A stretch of 64,000 bases of DNA from Cercophora sp. LCS_1 (lineage: Eukaryota > Ascomycota > Sordariomycetes > Sordariales > Lasiosphaeriaceae): positions 620,001 through 684,000 of the forward strand of contig JAPZLL010000008.1 in NCBI GenBank assembly GCA_036250225.1, given 5' to 3'. Under the pieces are notes generated by a model. It had not been told where the DNA came from. It ran no database searches and saw only the letters and a list, made by a program, of their open reading frames with translations. How positions within the stretch are numbered: the first letter of the stretch is position 1; each line of letters begins with the position of its first letter. Position numbers and translations under genes: made by a program. Shown one piece after another: positions 9,308 through 21,404 of the stretch.

Positions 9308-12065
9308 TTATTGCTGCTGGCCGGCCCCTTGCTGCTGTTGCGCGTACAGAGCCGGGTTGAATCCTCCAAACGAGCTATACTGCACCAGATAGTTCCAGTC
9401 CATCTGGTTGAAGTCGACCTCCTGCATCGACTGGGGCCCATACATTTGCGCCGACGCGTCAAACTGCCCAAACATCATGCTGTCGTCTAGCACCATGGCG
9501 CCGCCCATTTGTGGTTGCTGCTGCTGCTGCTGCTGCTGCATCCCACCCATCGTCTTGTCGGCGTACATGTCGGCCGACGCAGCAGCCGAACTGGGCCCGC
9601 CCACGTCGGCACCACCTGCACCTGCTGCACCTGCCGGTCCGGGAACCTGTGCACCGCCCTGTTGTGTGGCGCCTCCGGCGTTACCATTTGGCGCGGGTGC
9701 CGGCCGCTTCCACCGAGACATGGTGTTGCGTAACAAGGTGACGATTCGGGGCGTGGCGAGGTTGCGCCCGACCTGCATCTCTGCCGCCGCGCGGGCGTCC
9801 CACGCCTTGACGAAAAAGTGGCCAAAGGCAATGTGCATCGGCGACCGGAGGTTCTTGGTCAGTCCGCGCCGTTCGTGGTTCTCGATCATGGCACTCCACG
9901 CGCGCTCGCAGAGCTCACCGGTAGTGCGTTGCCGTAGCTCCGAGACCAAGAAGATGTAGGCCGGGAAGGGAAAGTGATGGTATGTGTACCATCGAAAACC
10001 CTGGATCGTATCGGCGCTTTGGATGATGTTGTCATACTCCACCATCTTGACGGCCTCGATAAAGAGCGAGTCCCGCTCGGCCTGGTCGATCGACTCGCTC
10101 GAGACGCCGCGGCAGAGAAAGTCGATGACGCGCAGCTTGCACAGGGCCTGTCGGGTCATCATCAAGGTAAAGAAATGCAGGGGAATCTTGGGGTCGCAGT
10201 GCTTGAGGTACCCGTTCTCGATGTACGCACAGAAGCTTTCCAGATTGTGGGGAAGGTTCTGGCTCGCCACGTGCGTGACAACGTCGGGCGACGATGGAGA
10301 CGGGCTGTACTGTACCCGCGGCTTGTTCGCGGTGTTCGCGGTGGCAACCGCTGCAGCAGCGGCAGCGGCAGCCGTCGAGGCCGCGCTTCCAGGTGTGGTG
10401 ACAGCCTGTCGTATGCCGTGGGGTGCCGCAGCCACCGTGAGCTCTATCCGGGTAAGACAGAAGAGCATCTCTGTTGGACCCGGGTATGCAGTTGGCGGGT
10501 CCTTGGCATGGACGTTCAAGTCCGTGTCGTTGAGATTCAGGGGGAACCTACAGTCACCGCCACACGTCGACAAGGCCGTAATCGACGACCCCGTGATTTC
10601 AGCAACGCGTTTGTCGAAAATAACCAGCTGCCACCACAGCCGTCTCCGCTGCTCCGTTTCAAACGGTGGGAGACCAAACTGAGCGCCATCGCGGTGAATG
10701 CCGAGCCGGGTTGCTATCCTTACTGCTATCCCAATAAGACAAAATAAAGAGCGTGGGTCGACATAGGGACGGACGCCAAGCTGTCCGTCGTCAGATTCGG
10801 CGATCGCGGGACGGAACCAGCTGAGACTCACTAGGTACAAGAGCAGGGCCTGCAACACAGTCAACTCTGTTGACCGCATAAAGCCCGCGTTGACCAGTGC
10901 TTGCTGGGTGGCGTTGTGGAACCGAGTTAACAGGATCGTCTTGTCTTCGCCAAACGTACTCTGGACCTCGTCGTCCGTCATGGACGTGATGGCGGAAAAG
11001 TAGATGGCAAACATGAGTGCCTCCATGGGCTTTGTGATCTTGGACGTGTTGGCGCCGGCGCTGATGATCTGCGCCTGCAGCGTGGAGATGTGACTAAGCT
11101 TGAGTAACGGGTTGACGTTATTGATGTATATCTGCCAAAGCTGAAAGATCTGAATGGCGGACGGGTGCGCGCTGGTGACACTAACCGTAGCGCCGCCAAC
11201 GACGAAGGGGAAACCATCGTTATTCTCAAACATGGTGTCGAAGGCATGGTGCAGCGTCGGGCCTTCGTATTCCTCATCCGAGGAGTCGTGAATCATCTCA
11301 TCCGTAGCTCGGTACTGCATACCGTGTCAGACACACATACATGCACCGAGTAACAACTGCAACTGCGATGCCGCCCGGCCGCGCGCCAAGGGGGGCACCT
11401 GTGACGTGGAATATGGAAAGATCACAGGATCACCGGGTGATATCAGGAATAGAAAAGAGCAGACGGAATCAAGCAAAGCACACGAGACCGACGTAATATG
11501 AGCGGCTTACCTCTTTGTAATAGGGAAACCATTTCTGTCTGCTACCTAAAGTCAGCTCCCAGTGACCTGCGGTCGATGAGAGCGGGGAGGCTGACTTATC
11601 GTGACCTTGATCGGGCGACGCATGGTCGGCGACGGAGGACGGGGATGTCTTGAGACCGCTGAGGTCTTGCTCTAACTCGGCCACGTCATCGAGGTCGCCA
11701 GACGGCCTCAGGTCGTGCGCAATCGGGTCGAAGTTGACGCCGTGCTGGGACAGGAGCGCCTCGTACTTGCGGAGCCGGTCGATGAGATCCCGCTCATGAG
11801 GCTTCTTCTTGCGTCGCCGCGGCGGCTGCGGCGGGACAACGCGGCACTCGACGTTGGCCTTTACACAATTCGCGCATGGCTTCTGCTTGTCGCAACGGAC
11901 CTTACGCTGTTGACACAGGACGCACGAGTGGCCCCGCGTCAGTTTCATCACCGAACTGTCGGGGCCCGGCACGGGCAACACGGGCACGGCGAGGGTGAGC
12001 CGCTGCGGCGACGGAGGCAGCGGCAGGTCGGGGCCCTGGGGCTGATCGGAAGCCATCGTCTCCAT
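9308..12065 (-). CDS. Zn2Cys6 transcription factor with fungal regulatory middle domain
   Basis: Exons 12065-11511 and 11314-9308 (intron of 196 nt, ending GTATGCAG) give 853 aa. The zinc cluster is CVLCQQRKVRC-DKQKPCANC-VKANVEC, exactly CX2CX6CX5CX2CX6C, followed by a basic RRRKKKP linker and a short heptad-like RLRKYEALL dimerisation helix. After the intron the fungal-specific regulatory domain follows, with IFQLWQIYINNVNPLLKL, VRIATRLGIHRDG and RRRLWWQLVIFDKR. The C-terminus is Gly/Ala-rich with a run of 8 Gln coded by CAG and ends in Gln-rich sequence typical of activation regions. The frame is open further 5', but that extension has no earlier ATG, so 12065 is the first possible start; ATGs at 12056 and 11948 (just before the cluster) are alternatives. 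It is divergent from an MFS transporter, a common regulator-target layout. Target genes cannot be read from sequence. Confidence 0.88.
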
Positions 12066-14682
12066 TTGTACGGCCGGTGCTCCTTGAGGTCCGGGTTCCT
12101 GGTCACGCCCCCTCGGGTCCGAAAGAGGAAAGCCTGGAGTCGCAGCAGCAGGCCGGGCCACCAAACGCCCAGGGAAGCCAGCAAACGACGGCGGCCACAC
12201 CAGGGGTGGGGGAGGGGTGTTGGCACTAACTCGGTCGACCGGGGGTGGATCGAAGGCGCGAACGGCCACCGCGGAGACGACAGAGCCGCAACCCGCAACC
12301 AACCCAGCTGTCAGGCTAAAACGGGGAACAATGGACGATGTGTGTGTCAATCGCCGGCGGGCGTGTGGATGCCGTTTTCGAGGCCGATCCTGATCCTGCG
12401 CTTCCTAGAGGCCGGCTGGCCGGTAGAGGAGCGAGCGAGCCACCCACCTCACACCAAAGCGCAGTGGGCGTGGGTGTGGGCCTGCGCCCAACGTTGCGAG
12501 CGCGCAGACGGCGTGCAGGACCGAATGCCACTGCGAGCTGCACGAGTCGGCGTTGAAAAGACGTGCGCCGGCCTGTCTGAGGACCGGGTCAGCCAGTCGC
12601 CGGGCTGATGAGGCGGGCTGAGCCAGTGAGCCCTTGTGATGCCCCTCGTGTGTCCCAGCGCCTGGCAGCTGCCAGCCCAACCTGTCCTGTGGCGTTCGGC
12701 GCGAACCAGACAAGACGCGCACGAAGCTAACCGGTCCAGGGGCAGCAGGCAGAACAGAACAGGCCCGCGGTGCGAGGACTGGGAAGTTGCGTGATGATGC
12801 GGGTCCCAAAGCTGGCAGCCCGCAACCATTAAAGACTTGCTGCCGGATACTTTTCTGCAATTGTACAGAAGTCCGTTTGCTTCTGCTTGACGATGACGAG
12901 CTGCAGCTTTGCGCCAGGCGACACAAGGAGCTGCTGGGGTGGAATGCTTGCTCAACGACGGCCGATCTGGTGACGGTGAGGAGCATTTGCAAGCCCAGCA
13001 AAGGCCCAAGGTGAGAGAGAGGGGCAACGGCCACCCGCAAAAGGTGAGGCCGGACAGTCTGCGCCCCGCTGCGCGGACACGGTGGACGCCGCGTGCGGTA
13101 AAAAAAGAAACAGCTTCTGTCAGCACTGCAAACCCTGAGCGAACCCCCGGCCATGTCAGGGTTTTTGCAGCGCCAACGCTTGGAAGGTGGCAGTGAGATG
13201 ACAGCCAAGGCGTTCGAACGGTTCCTCCACGCACTGTATGACCCACTGTGCCAGCGAAAGCCGACAAAGGAGAGTGCGAGGCTGCGGGGTGGCGTCTTCG
13301 GGACCGAGGGGTTTGTTTGTTCTTCCGAGTGACCAGCTGCCAGCAGACACGAACTGGCCGGCCAGCACTGCTTGCCTAACCAGGCAAATTAGCACGGCCA
13401 AGACGCGCCCAAGAGCCATAGCCGCATAACGGGCAGGGGGGCAAAGGGTTTTGGACTGCGCTAGCCGGCTTGGGCTGATCGACAACCGTCTGAACGGGAT
13501 CTAATTTCTCTGCTTATGGGTGGGCTGCTACGAAAGACATACTGACAGACGGGCATGTTTTCTGTAGAAACGGTGCTGCGCAGCTGAGCTCACGCCAGCC
13601 GAACCTCAGCGGATGCTTATTCGACGACGGCGACGGGGGTGCGGCAGATGGACAGGGGTGTCCACCGCGGATCCGATGGGGAAAGTCCACTTTCCACCAG
13701 ATGCACCCCCCAAATAGCTTGACCCATCTCACATCACCAATATCAGGGGCGGCCCAACTGGACGAACTGCGCTCCCGGCGACTGCGCGACCGACTGCTGG
13801 CAGCACCGCGAACCGGCGCCCGTCAAGGTCCGACGCAGCTAAATTTGAGCGGTCCAGATAGATTGGCGTCGATTGCTAGATTGCGCTGGGCTGCCATGCC
13901 AGGCCCTGGTCCATACCCATCGCAGCACATTCGCCCATCCAGCCCACAGGGTAGGCCCCTGCCATGGATGCGTGCACAGCACCACCTCACCACGTCTGCG
14001 GCGGAGGGCGGAGGACGGGGTGAGGAGAGGAGCGTGAGACGCAGCAAGCTTCGACACAGCGAGAAGCGAGGCAGAGCCGAACGACGGCCGGGACGTATAA
14101 TACCACGCTCCGCCGGCTTGCCGTATCCCGTCGCTTCCCATACATTTTGACGACGCGGTTGAAGCCAATGCTTGTCTGTGCTCCAGGCGTTCGTAACTGC
14201 CTGTTTCTCTTTTGAGCTTTCCGGGAAATCAGTCCAGGATCCTACACCACAGCCCCAGCCCAACCCTAGGCCCATAGCGGCCTCCTCATACGCCGACACG
14301 CGCGACGCTGACCAGAAGGAGCGTAGTATTTTCCGAGCGCCAGCCGCAGGCAGGGGACTTCCGGACTCGCCTTTGCTGTCTCTCCACGCCTCTTGGCACC
14401 CAACCCAACCCCAGTCCCCTCCTATAGGGAGCACCTTCGCTCGTCCAGTCCCAGTTCCCTGGTTCCTCTGTTTCCTCCCTTAACATTGGGTTGTTTCTCC
14501 CTTCCACCTTCGTTTTATTTCCTTTTCCTTCTTCGACTCTCGTTCCATCCTCGACCAGACCAGCAAAGGCCTCGACGTCGCCGCCGACCGACCGATCCCC
14601 GACGACAACCTCTTGAGGGAGGCTCCGACGAAAGCTGGCAGGCCAAATCCCCCCGGGTCGTGCGGGCCTACCGACATCGACC
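12066..14682. other. 2.6-kb divergent promoter of C6 regulator and MFS transporter
   Basis: Shared upstream region between two divergent genes. The transporter side is CT-rich from about 14400 and a TATAATA-like stretch lies at about 14095. Many CGG and CCG triplets, the half sites of Zn2Cys6 proteins, occur, but in GC-rich DNA I cannot single out a significant pair. No coding sequence is supported; the minus-strand frame at 12405-13267 is chance. Confidence 0.5.
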
Positions 14683-17245
14683 ATGGCCGCCATGAACTCT
14701 ACCACATCGCTGGGCAACACCAGCGCCTACAGGACAGGTCACAGTTCGGTCGATCCCAGCGAGCTTGAGAAGCTCGCACCCATGCACCAAGGACCTCCCG
14801 GCGGCGGACCTCCCGGCGGGCGTCCCGGTGGTCCCGGTGGTCCTCCGGGCGGACCTGGTGGCCCCGGCGGGCACAATCCCGATCTCTTCAAGCCGAGAAG
14901 TATCCGGTTCTGGGCGACACTTCTGTGTAACTTTCTGGCCCTCTTCCTCGTCGCCCTTGACCGAACGATTATCGCCCCCGCCGTTCCCAAGATCTCCGAC
15001 GAGTTTAAGTCGCTTCAGGATATCGGTTGGTATGGATCCGCCTACATGTTGACGACTGCGTGCGCGCAACTTGTCTACGGCCGCATCTACAAGTACTACG
15101 ACATGAAATGGTTAGCCCGCCAGTCGCGTTGCACTGCACCCTAGCCCGCTGACCCAGAAACAGGACCTTTATCGTCAGCGTTGTTATCTTCGAGATCGGC
15201 TCCACGATTTGCGGTGCTGCTCCGAGCTCAGTTGTCTTCATTCTGGGTCGTGCCATCGCTGGCGCCGCTTCTGCCGGTATTTTCTCGGGTACTATGCTGA
15301 TCATGATTCCCATGATTCCGCTTCACCGGAGGCCGGCTTTCCAGGGCTTGTTCGGTTTGGTTTTCGGTCTGGCCTCCGTCATGGGGCCGTTGGTTGGCGG
15401 TGGTTTCACCCAGGGTGCCACATGGCGGTGGTGCTTCTACATCAACTTACCTATCGGCGCCGTCTCACTCCTCTTCATGATCTTCTTCTGGAACCCTCCG
15501 AGCATGAAGCGCCAGCCCGCTCCCGTCCTAACGCACATCAAGCGTCTGGACCCGATCGGCATGTTCTTCTTCCTCCCCGGAACCGTATCGCTTCTTATCG
15601 CGCTGCAATGGGGTGGTTCGGCCTTTCCTTGGGACAACTGGCGCATCGTCATGCTCTTCGGTGTTTTCGTCGCCTGCTTTATCGCGTTCGTGTCGGTGCA
15701 GATCATGAAGCCGGAGACTGCGCTGGTGCCACCAAAGGTCATTACACAGCGAAGCGTCGCTTTTGGCGTTGCCTTTACCTTCTTCCTTGCCGGATCTATG
15801 CTTTTGATGATTTTCTACGTCCCCATCTGGTGTAAGTGCCAAATCCTGCCTTTTCTATCGGCCCGATTGAGTTTCTGTGCTTGGTCACTGACGCATTCAC
15901 AGTCCAAACGGTCAAGCTTGCCACTCCGATGGAGTCGGGTGTCAACACATTGCCGCTTGTGCTCAGCTTGGTCGTTTCCAGTATTCTCGCGGGTATGATT
16001 ACGCAGAAGATCGGCTACTACGTCCCATCCATGCTTATCGCCCCGGCTATCATGTCGATTGGTGAGGGCCTCATGACGACTTTCCAGCCCGATACGCCCT
16101 CTTCGCAGTGGATCGCTTACCAGTTCCTGTCTGGTTTCGGTCTCGGCTTCGGTATGCAGACATCCGGTTTGGCCATCCAGACGGTGTTGCCCAAGGAGGA
16201 CATCAGCATCGGTATCGCCATCAACTTCTTCATGCAACAGCTCGGTGGTGCCATCTCGACTTCGATCGGTCAGAGCATTCTCAGCAACTTGCTCCGTGAA
16301 GCGGTGAAGGAAATCCCAGGATTTGAGCACTCGGACATTGTTGTTACCGAGGGTGCCACACATCTTGTGGACGTAGTCCCGGAGGAGTACCGTCACATCA
16401 TCATCAACGGGTATAACTTCGCTTCGCAGCGCATCTTCCTCGCTGCCTGCTGTTTTGCCTTTGCGGCTCTTGTATGCGCCTTGTTTATGGAGTGGAAGAG
16501 CATCAAGAAGGGCAAGAACGGCCAAGGCCCACCGGGTCCTGGCGGTCCTGGTGCTGGCGGTCCTCCCGGCCAAACCACTGGTCTTCTTGGACAGGGCGGT
16601 CAACCTGGCGGCCCGCACTCTGCCCTCAACAGCCCGGTCGACGGTGCTTTCCCCAGACACTCAATGGAGCCCCGCAGCTCCAACGTGTCGAACCAGCCAC
16701 GGTCAGCCGGTTATGATATGACGTCGCACACTTCGACTGGCGTGATTGCGCTTGATCCTTCAGGCTCCCACTACAGCGTCGTCGGGATGCCAGCTGGCTC
16801 GCACTATAGCATGATTATGCCCCACGGACATGACCCCAACGGGTCAAACATCAGCCTTAACACTGCGGCCTTCGAGTCGAACAACCCTTATAATCAGGCG
16901 ATTGCCGCACCGGTGGTCTTTGTGCCCCACAGCGGTGATCCTAATAACCCGTATGGTCAGATGGGCCAGCCGGTCATGTACGGGAACTCGCCCTACGGCC
17001 AGTCGCCATACGGTAACAACATGGTGCCGATGATGTACATGCCCGGTTTCGCACCGCCACCTGCGCCGGGTACAGACGGACACCGGGATTCCCTCTGCGG
17101 CAACTGCCGATGCAGCGTCGCCGGGCTCCCAGTACCACCAGCAGCCTCCAGCACAGCCAGCCTAAACCTGGCAGACGAGAAGGAACTGGGTGGGCGCAGC
17201 AGGTCGACATCAGTATCGGACAACGGCCGGGATAACGGCCGCTAA
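14683..17245 (+). CDS. MFS multidrug-type transporter (DHA2, 14-spanner) with collagen-like tails
   Basis: Exons 14683-15110, 15164-15831 and 15903-17245 give 812 aa, about 200 longer than usual. Residues ~36-63 are GPPGGGPPGGRPGGPGG-like repeats. The membrane core follows, starting with FWATLLCNFLALFLVALDRT and IIAPAVPKISDEF, the signature of helix 1 in 14-spanner drug/proton antiporters. Later helices carry GRAIAGAASAGIFSGTM, GPLVGGGFTQGATWRWCFYI (motif C and the WRW motif) and FLSGFGLGFGMQ. After the last helix (ALVCALFMEWKSIKK) a second Gly/Pro tract and a long cytosolic tail with NPYGQ and SPYGQ units appear. Substrate unknown; the family exports drugs, toxins or siderophores at the plasma membrane. 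Introns split W and F codons that restore conserved sequence. It is next to, and divergent from, a Zn2Cys6 regulator. Confidence 0.9.
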
Positions 17246-18277
17246 GTGGTTTGTTTTATGTGACGGGTTAAAGAGGAATCTTGGCTCATTTAGCTGCGGC
17301 GTCGGTGGCGTTGGCATTACTTTTGCACAGTTTTTTACCAGTTAATTAGCATTTGGGTCATCATTTGTCAAAGACTAGGGGACGGCGGTTGATAATACAC
17401 TTCATTACCATACGTTGAGAGAGATTGTAGGATGGGTGTATGGGCGACTTACCGGAGGATACACGGGATACATCTGGGACAGCGACGGGAATAAAAAACG
17501 AAGGCTTCACGAGGCCATGTGAAGACGGCGGACGCGGAGGGCGGGGGGGCGGAGTCAGGTTGTTGGACAGGGGGAGATACCAAAGGTGTTACCGCAGGGT
17601 AATACCAACACGGCTTTGCAAGGCACACATGCACGCGTTTCTGTAATTTTGTTTTTGGAGAGAGAGACGATACCAGTAAAATGATAATTGTAGTAAAAAA
17701 TTCGCTTCGTGATTCGGTGGATGATTTCTGTGAGGATGGGATGAAGTCCAAGTAAAGATGTGAGGTAAGATTCCTTTGGTGTCATATGTGTCCGCGTCCA
17801 ATCAGCACTGATGGAACGTTGTTTAATTATAGCGTCCACTTTGTTGGTTGTAACAGTTAGCGTTGCCGTTTCATACTTGGGTGTAGTGGTTGCGGTTGCG
17901 CATGGTTGTGGTGGCGGCGGGAAACCTCGGCACCCCACAAGGCTTTGGCACGGCGCGGGTTGGCCACTGAAACATTTCGTCATGCGACGCTGCGGGACGG
18001 GAGATCTGGCTTCATTTTTTTGTATTTTTCAGCCTCGTCCATCTCATCTCATCTCACTTCACCACAGCACAGCACATTGCGCTTACGCAAGACTTGCGCA
18101 AAGTCGTGTTGACAGGCACCGAAGGCGTTTAATTCTAACGATCATTTATCCAATTGTCCCCTCTTTTTTTTTCCTTCTCATACTGGCAGCAGAGCAACTA
18201 CGTTCGACATGAAATAACAACAACAACATTCCAAACCTGGAATCCATCATTCTCACAACCAAAGACAACACACAAAA
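17246..18277. other. Intergenic region MFS/alg7
   Basis: Contains the transporter 3' UTR and the alg7 promoter. Near alg7 the sequence is AC-rich (CAACAACAACA) and carries a minimal upstream frame ATG-AAA-TAA at 18209-18217, about 60 bases before the alg7 start. No other feature seen. Confidence 0.5.
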
Positions 18278-19732
18278 ATGTCACCCCCACCATCAACCTC
18301 CCCAACCCTCACCAACACCGAAACATGGTCTCTGTTCATCCTCTCGGGAACATGCCTCGCCATTTTGGCAAACACCTTCCAAGGCGAAGGCGAACCGCTC
18401 ATCGCCTCCCTCGCGCTCAGCGGGCTCGCCTTCTCCGCAACATTTGCGCTGATCCGATGGCTCGGCCCAACATTTATCCGCAGCGGTCTCAAGGGTGTCG
18501 ACATGAGCAAAACCACGCGACGCGAGCTGCCGGAATGCATGGGTGCCATTTGCGCTGTCGTGTATTTGCTGGTCGTGATTGTCTTTATCCCGTTTCCGTT
18601 TTACAAGGATATCGTGGCGGCCACGAGCGGGGGCGGGAACCGGGATGTGGTGGTTGTGGAGGAGTGGGTTAATGGCGGGAGGTTTTTGCACCGGTTTCCG
18701 CATGGGAAGGTGAGTTTCCCCCACCGACCAGATCGGAGGAGGTGTATTGATGGGAGCGCGTAGCTGGCGAGCTACCTCTCCGCCATTATTAGTCTCCAGT
18801 CCATCGCGATACTAGGTATCGGCGACGACTTGTTCGACATCCGCTGGCGCCACAAGTTCTTCATCCCCGCGTTTGCGTCCATCCCTCTCCTGGTGGTGTA
18901 TTTTGTCGATTTCGGCGTCACCAGCATCGTCGTTCCCATCCCGCTGCAGAAATACCTCGGCGAGCTGTTTGATCTCGGTCCGCTGTATTACGGGTATATG
19001 GCAGCCGTGGCCATTTTCAGTCCCAACTCGATCAACATCCTGGCAGGTATCAACGGGATCGAGGTGACGCAGTCGATTGTCATTGCGCTCTTGTTGGCGT
19101 TTAATGACTGTTTGTATCTGCTCACGCCGTACCCGCATCCGGCGACAGATTCGCATCTGTTTTCGCTCTATTTCCTGCTACCGTTCCTGGGCGTGTCGTT
19201 TGCGCTGCTGTGGTATAATTGGTACCCGGCCAAGGCGTTTGTGGGCGATACGTATTGCTATTTTGCGGGCATGGTGTTCGCGACGGTGGCCATTCTGGGG
19301 CACTTTAGCAAGACGTTGGTGTTGTTGCTCATCCCGCAGGGGTTCAACTTTGTCTACTCGACACCGCAGCTTTTTGGGCTGGTGCCGTGTCCGAGACATC
19401 GGTTGCCGAGGTTCAATGCCAGGACGGGATTGTTGGAGCCGAGTGTTACTGAGTGGACGGTTGAGAGACAACCGAAGGCGCCGATTGCATGGGGGCTCAA
19501 GACACTGGGGAAACTGAAGTTGTTGATGGTCAAGACGGATGAGGAGGGGCGGTTCGTGGAGACCAGCAATTTTACGATTCTCAATTTGTGGCTGGTCTGG
19601 AGGGGCCCGCTGAAAGAAGATAGACTGGCCAAAGAGGTCACGGCGATGCAGGCGGCGGTAGGATTGTTTGGGTTGTTTGTGAGGCATAAGCTGGCGTTGT
19701 TGATCTTCAAGCAAGATAACTGGGGTATCTGA
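18278..19732 (+). CDS. alg7: UDP-GlcNAc:dolichyl-phosphate GlcNAc-1-phosphate transferase (Alg7)
   Basis: Exons 18278-18709 and 18764-19732 give 466 aa, close to the family length. Multiple membrane helices are visible. Family motifs: MSKTTRRELPECMGAICAVV in the N-terminal third, LGIGDDLFDIRWRHK (the DD that binds Mg and substrate), FSPNSINILAGINGIEVTQS, and FVGDTYCYFAGM. The enzyme sits in the ER membrane and transfers GlcNAc-1-P from UDP-GlcNAc to dolichyl phosphate, the first committed step of N-glycan assembly and the target of tunicamycin. The intron (GTGAGT...GCGTAG, 54 nt) falls between HGK and LASYLSAI. A two-codon upstream frame lies in the probable leader. Identification is firm. 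Confidence 0.96.
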
Positions 19733-20039
19733 GGATCAGAACATGGTTTCTGTCTGTTACAATAATGTACATGGATTTTCGATCCATTCGCTGATCATAT
19801 TCATCCACTAGACGCATCATAAGATTTGCACTTTATACTGTGGTCCTCGCTTGAGAGTCGACCCAAGCTTTCAAGGTGACCCCTGAATGAACCCCCCCCT
19901 TCCCCTAACCCACGAAATCAACAACGCCCCGCCAAGCGCGGGGCCGCAAAGAGCTCGGGCCCAGGGGCACATCTTGGCTTTCTCGCTCCTTTCCGCCCCG
20001 AGCTCCACCCTTCAACTTCACACTTCGCAACCAACCAAA
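19733..20039. other. Intergenic region alg7/seh1
   Basis: 307 bases including an in-frame upstream ATG at 19887 that would extend SEH1 by 51 residues; otherwise leader-like CT/AC-rich sequence just before 20040. Confidence 0.5.
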
Positions 20040-21404
20040 ATGGCCTCGATAGCACCCTACCTCAACGATCCCCCATCAGTCGACGAGCGCGCCGCCTTTG
20101 AGCTCGTGCGCCACGGCCACCAGGATCTCGTCCAAGCCGTAGCATTCAATGCCTACGGCGACCGCTGCGCAACCGGGTCTGTCGACGGCAAGATCCGCGT
20201 CTTCAACCGGCACAAGGACGCCGTCTGGCGCCACTGCGACAGCTGGGGTGCCCACGGCGGCGAAATCCTAGAGCTGCAATGGCTCCCGCCAACCATCTAT
20301 CCCAACCTGGTCGCGTCGCTCGGCATTGAGGGTCGCTTCAAGCTCTGGGCAGAGGATCCCTCCGCCGCGCCGGGTCGGCGGTTCAGCAACCGGACCTCGT
20401 CGCAAAAGCATTCGTCTGATTCGCCGACGCCAGGAGGTTCTGGATCTGGCGGCGCCAACCCCAAAGCGGCGTTTGAGACGCGGAGCACCAAGAGCCAGTA
20501 TCGGTCGTTTAGCATGAAGTATCTGGATGATACACGGCATACGTACCTTGCGCTGCTGGCGGCTGATGGGACCTTGACTGTGTATGAGAACGAGACGCCT
20601 GAAGATCTAACGGATTGGACGAGGATGGATGAGCTGAGCGTGTGTCAAAGACCTCCGAGGGGTGAGGAGACGTCGTTTAGGGTCAGGTTTGATCCGAATC
20701 CAGATGTTTGTTACTCGGCGCTGAGAGCGGGGGTGCCGACGGATGCCTTGGGGCTGGTGGTAGCCGCGATGGATGGTGTGAGGATTTACAGGACAAGAGA
20801 TGTAGCCAGTGCGAGTTTGGGGGTCACGACGACAGTGAGAGAGTTTTACCTTGCCGCTGCGATAGAGGGCCACAGAGGATTGGTCAGGGATGTGGCCTGG
20901 GCGCCGGGGAATATCAGAGGTTATGATGTGATCGCGACGGCATGTATGGACGGGTGGGTGAGGGTTTTCAGGTTAGACACGCCGATGGGAGGAGAAGCGA
21001 CGGAGGACGGCGAAGACGGCGAGGATGAGGAGGAAAGGGAAGCGGTCGGATGGGGGGCTGCAGAGATCAAGAAGCACTCAAAGCGGTTACAGGCCCATTC
21101 GGTGGGTGAGGAGGGTTCCAGAGGAGCGGCGTCCGGGATCCGTGCCGGTTTTGATCAACTGAGAACTGGAGGCGAGAGGAGGATGGGCGCCGGGCCCGCG
21201 CAAGTCAGGCATGTTGTGACGGAGGTTTCACGGCTGGACAGCCATAGGACACCGGTTTGGCGAGTGGGCTTTGACGATGATGGCCAAATTCTGGGAAGCG
21301 TTGGCGACGAGGGAAAGTTGATGTGCTACCGACAGACACCCGACGGGAGGTGGGCAAGGAGTTCGGAACTGGCAATGATGAAGATGAAGATGGCTGCGCC
21401 ATGA
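20040..21404 (+). CDS. seh1: Nucleoporin Seh1 (WD40 propeller)
   Basis: One exon, 454 aa from the ATG at 20040, which has a strong context (ACCAAAATGGCC). WD-type repeats are visible: HGHQDLVQAVAFNAYGDRCA then TGSVDGKIRVFNR; GGEILELQWLPPTIYPNLVA then GIEGRFKLW; EGHRGLVRDVAWAPG then ACMDGWVRVFRL; and a last blade with RLDSHRTPVWRVGFDDDGQI. Seh1 is an open propeller that pairs with Nup85 in the Y-complex of the nuclear pore, and with Sea4 in the SEA/GATOR2 complex that feeds TORC1. Two acidic or Ser/Gly-rich insertions (around residues 120-145 and 315-345) lengthen it relative to yeast Seh1 (about 350). An in-frame ATG at 19887 could add 51 residues of low-complexity sequence; I consider that leader. 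Confidence 0.9.
   Translation: MASIAPYLNDPPSVDERAAFELVRHGHQDLVQAVAFNAYGDRCATGSVDGKIRVFNRHKDAVWRHCDSWGAHGGEILELQWLPPTIYPNLVASLGIEGRFKLWAEDPSAAPGRRFSNRTSSQKHSSDSPTPGGSGSGGANPKAAFETRSTKSQYRSFSMKYLDDTRHTYLALLAADGTLTVYENETPEDLTDWTRMDELSVCQRPPRGEETSFRVRFDPNPDVCYSALRAGVPTDALGLVVAAMDGVRIYRTRDVASASLGVTTTVREFYLAAAIEGHRGLVRDVAWAPGNIRGYDVIATACMDGWVRVFRLDTPMGGEATEDGEDGEDEEEREAVGWGAAEIKKHSKRLQAHSVGEEGSRGAASGIRAGFDQLRTGGERRMGAGPAQVRHVVTEVSRLDSHRTPVWRVGFDDDGQILGSVGDEGKLMCYRQTPDGRWARSSELAMMKMKMAAP

Noticed and set aside
9974..10747. 257-codon plus-strand frame inside the C6 regulator
   Set aside because: Antisense shadow of the regulatory domain exon.
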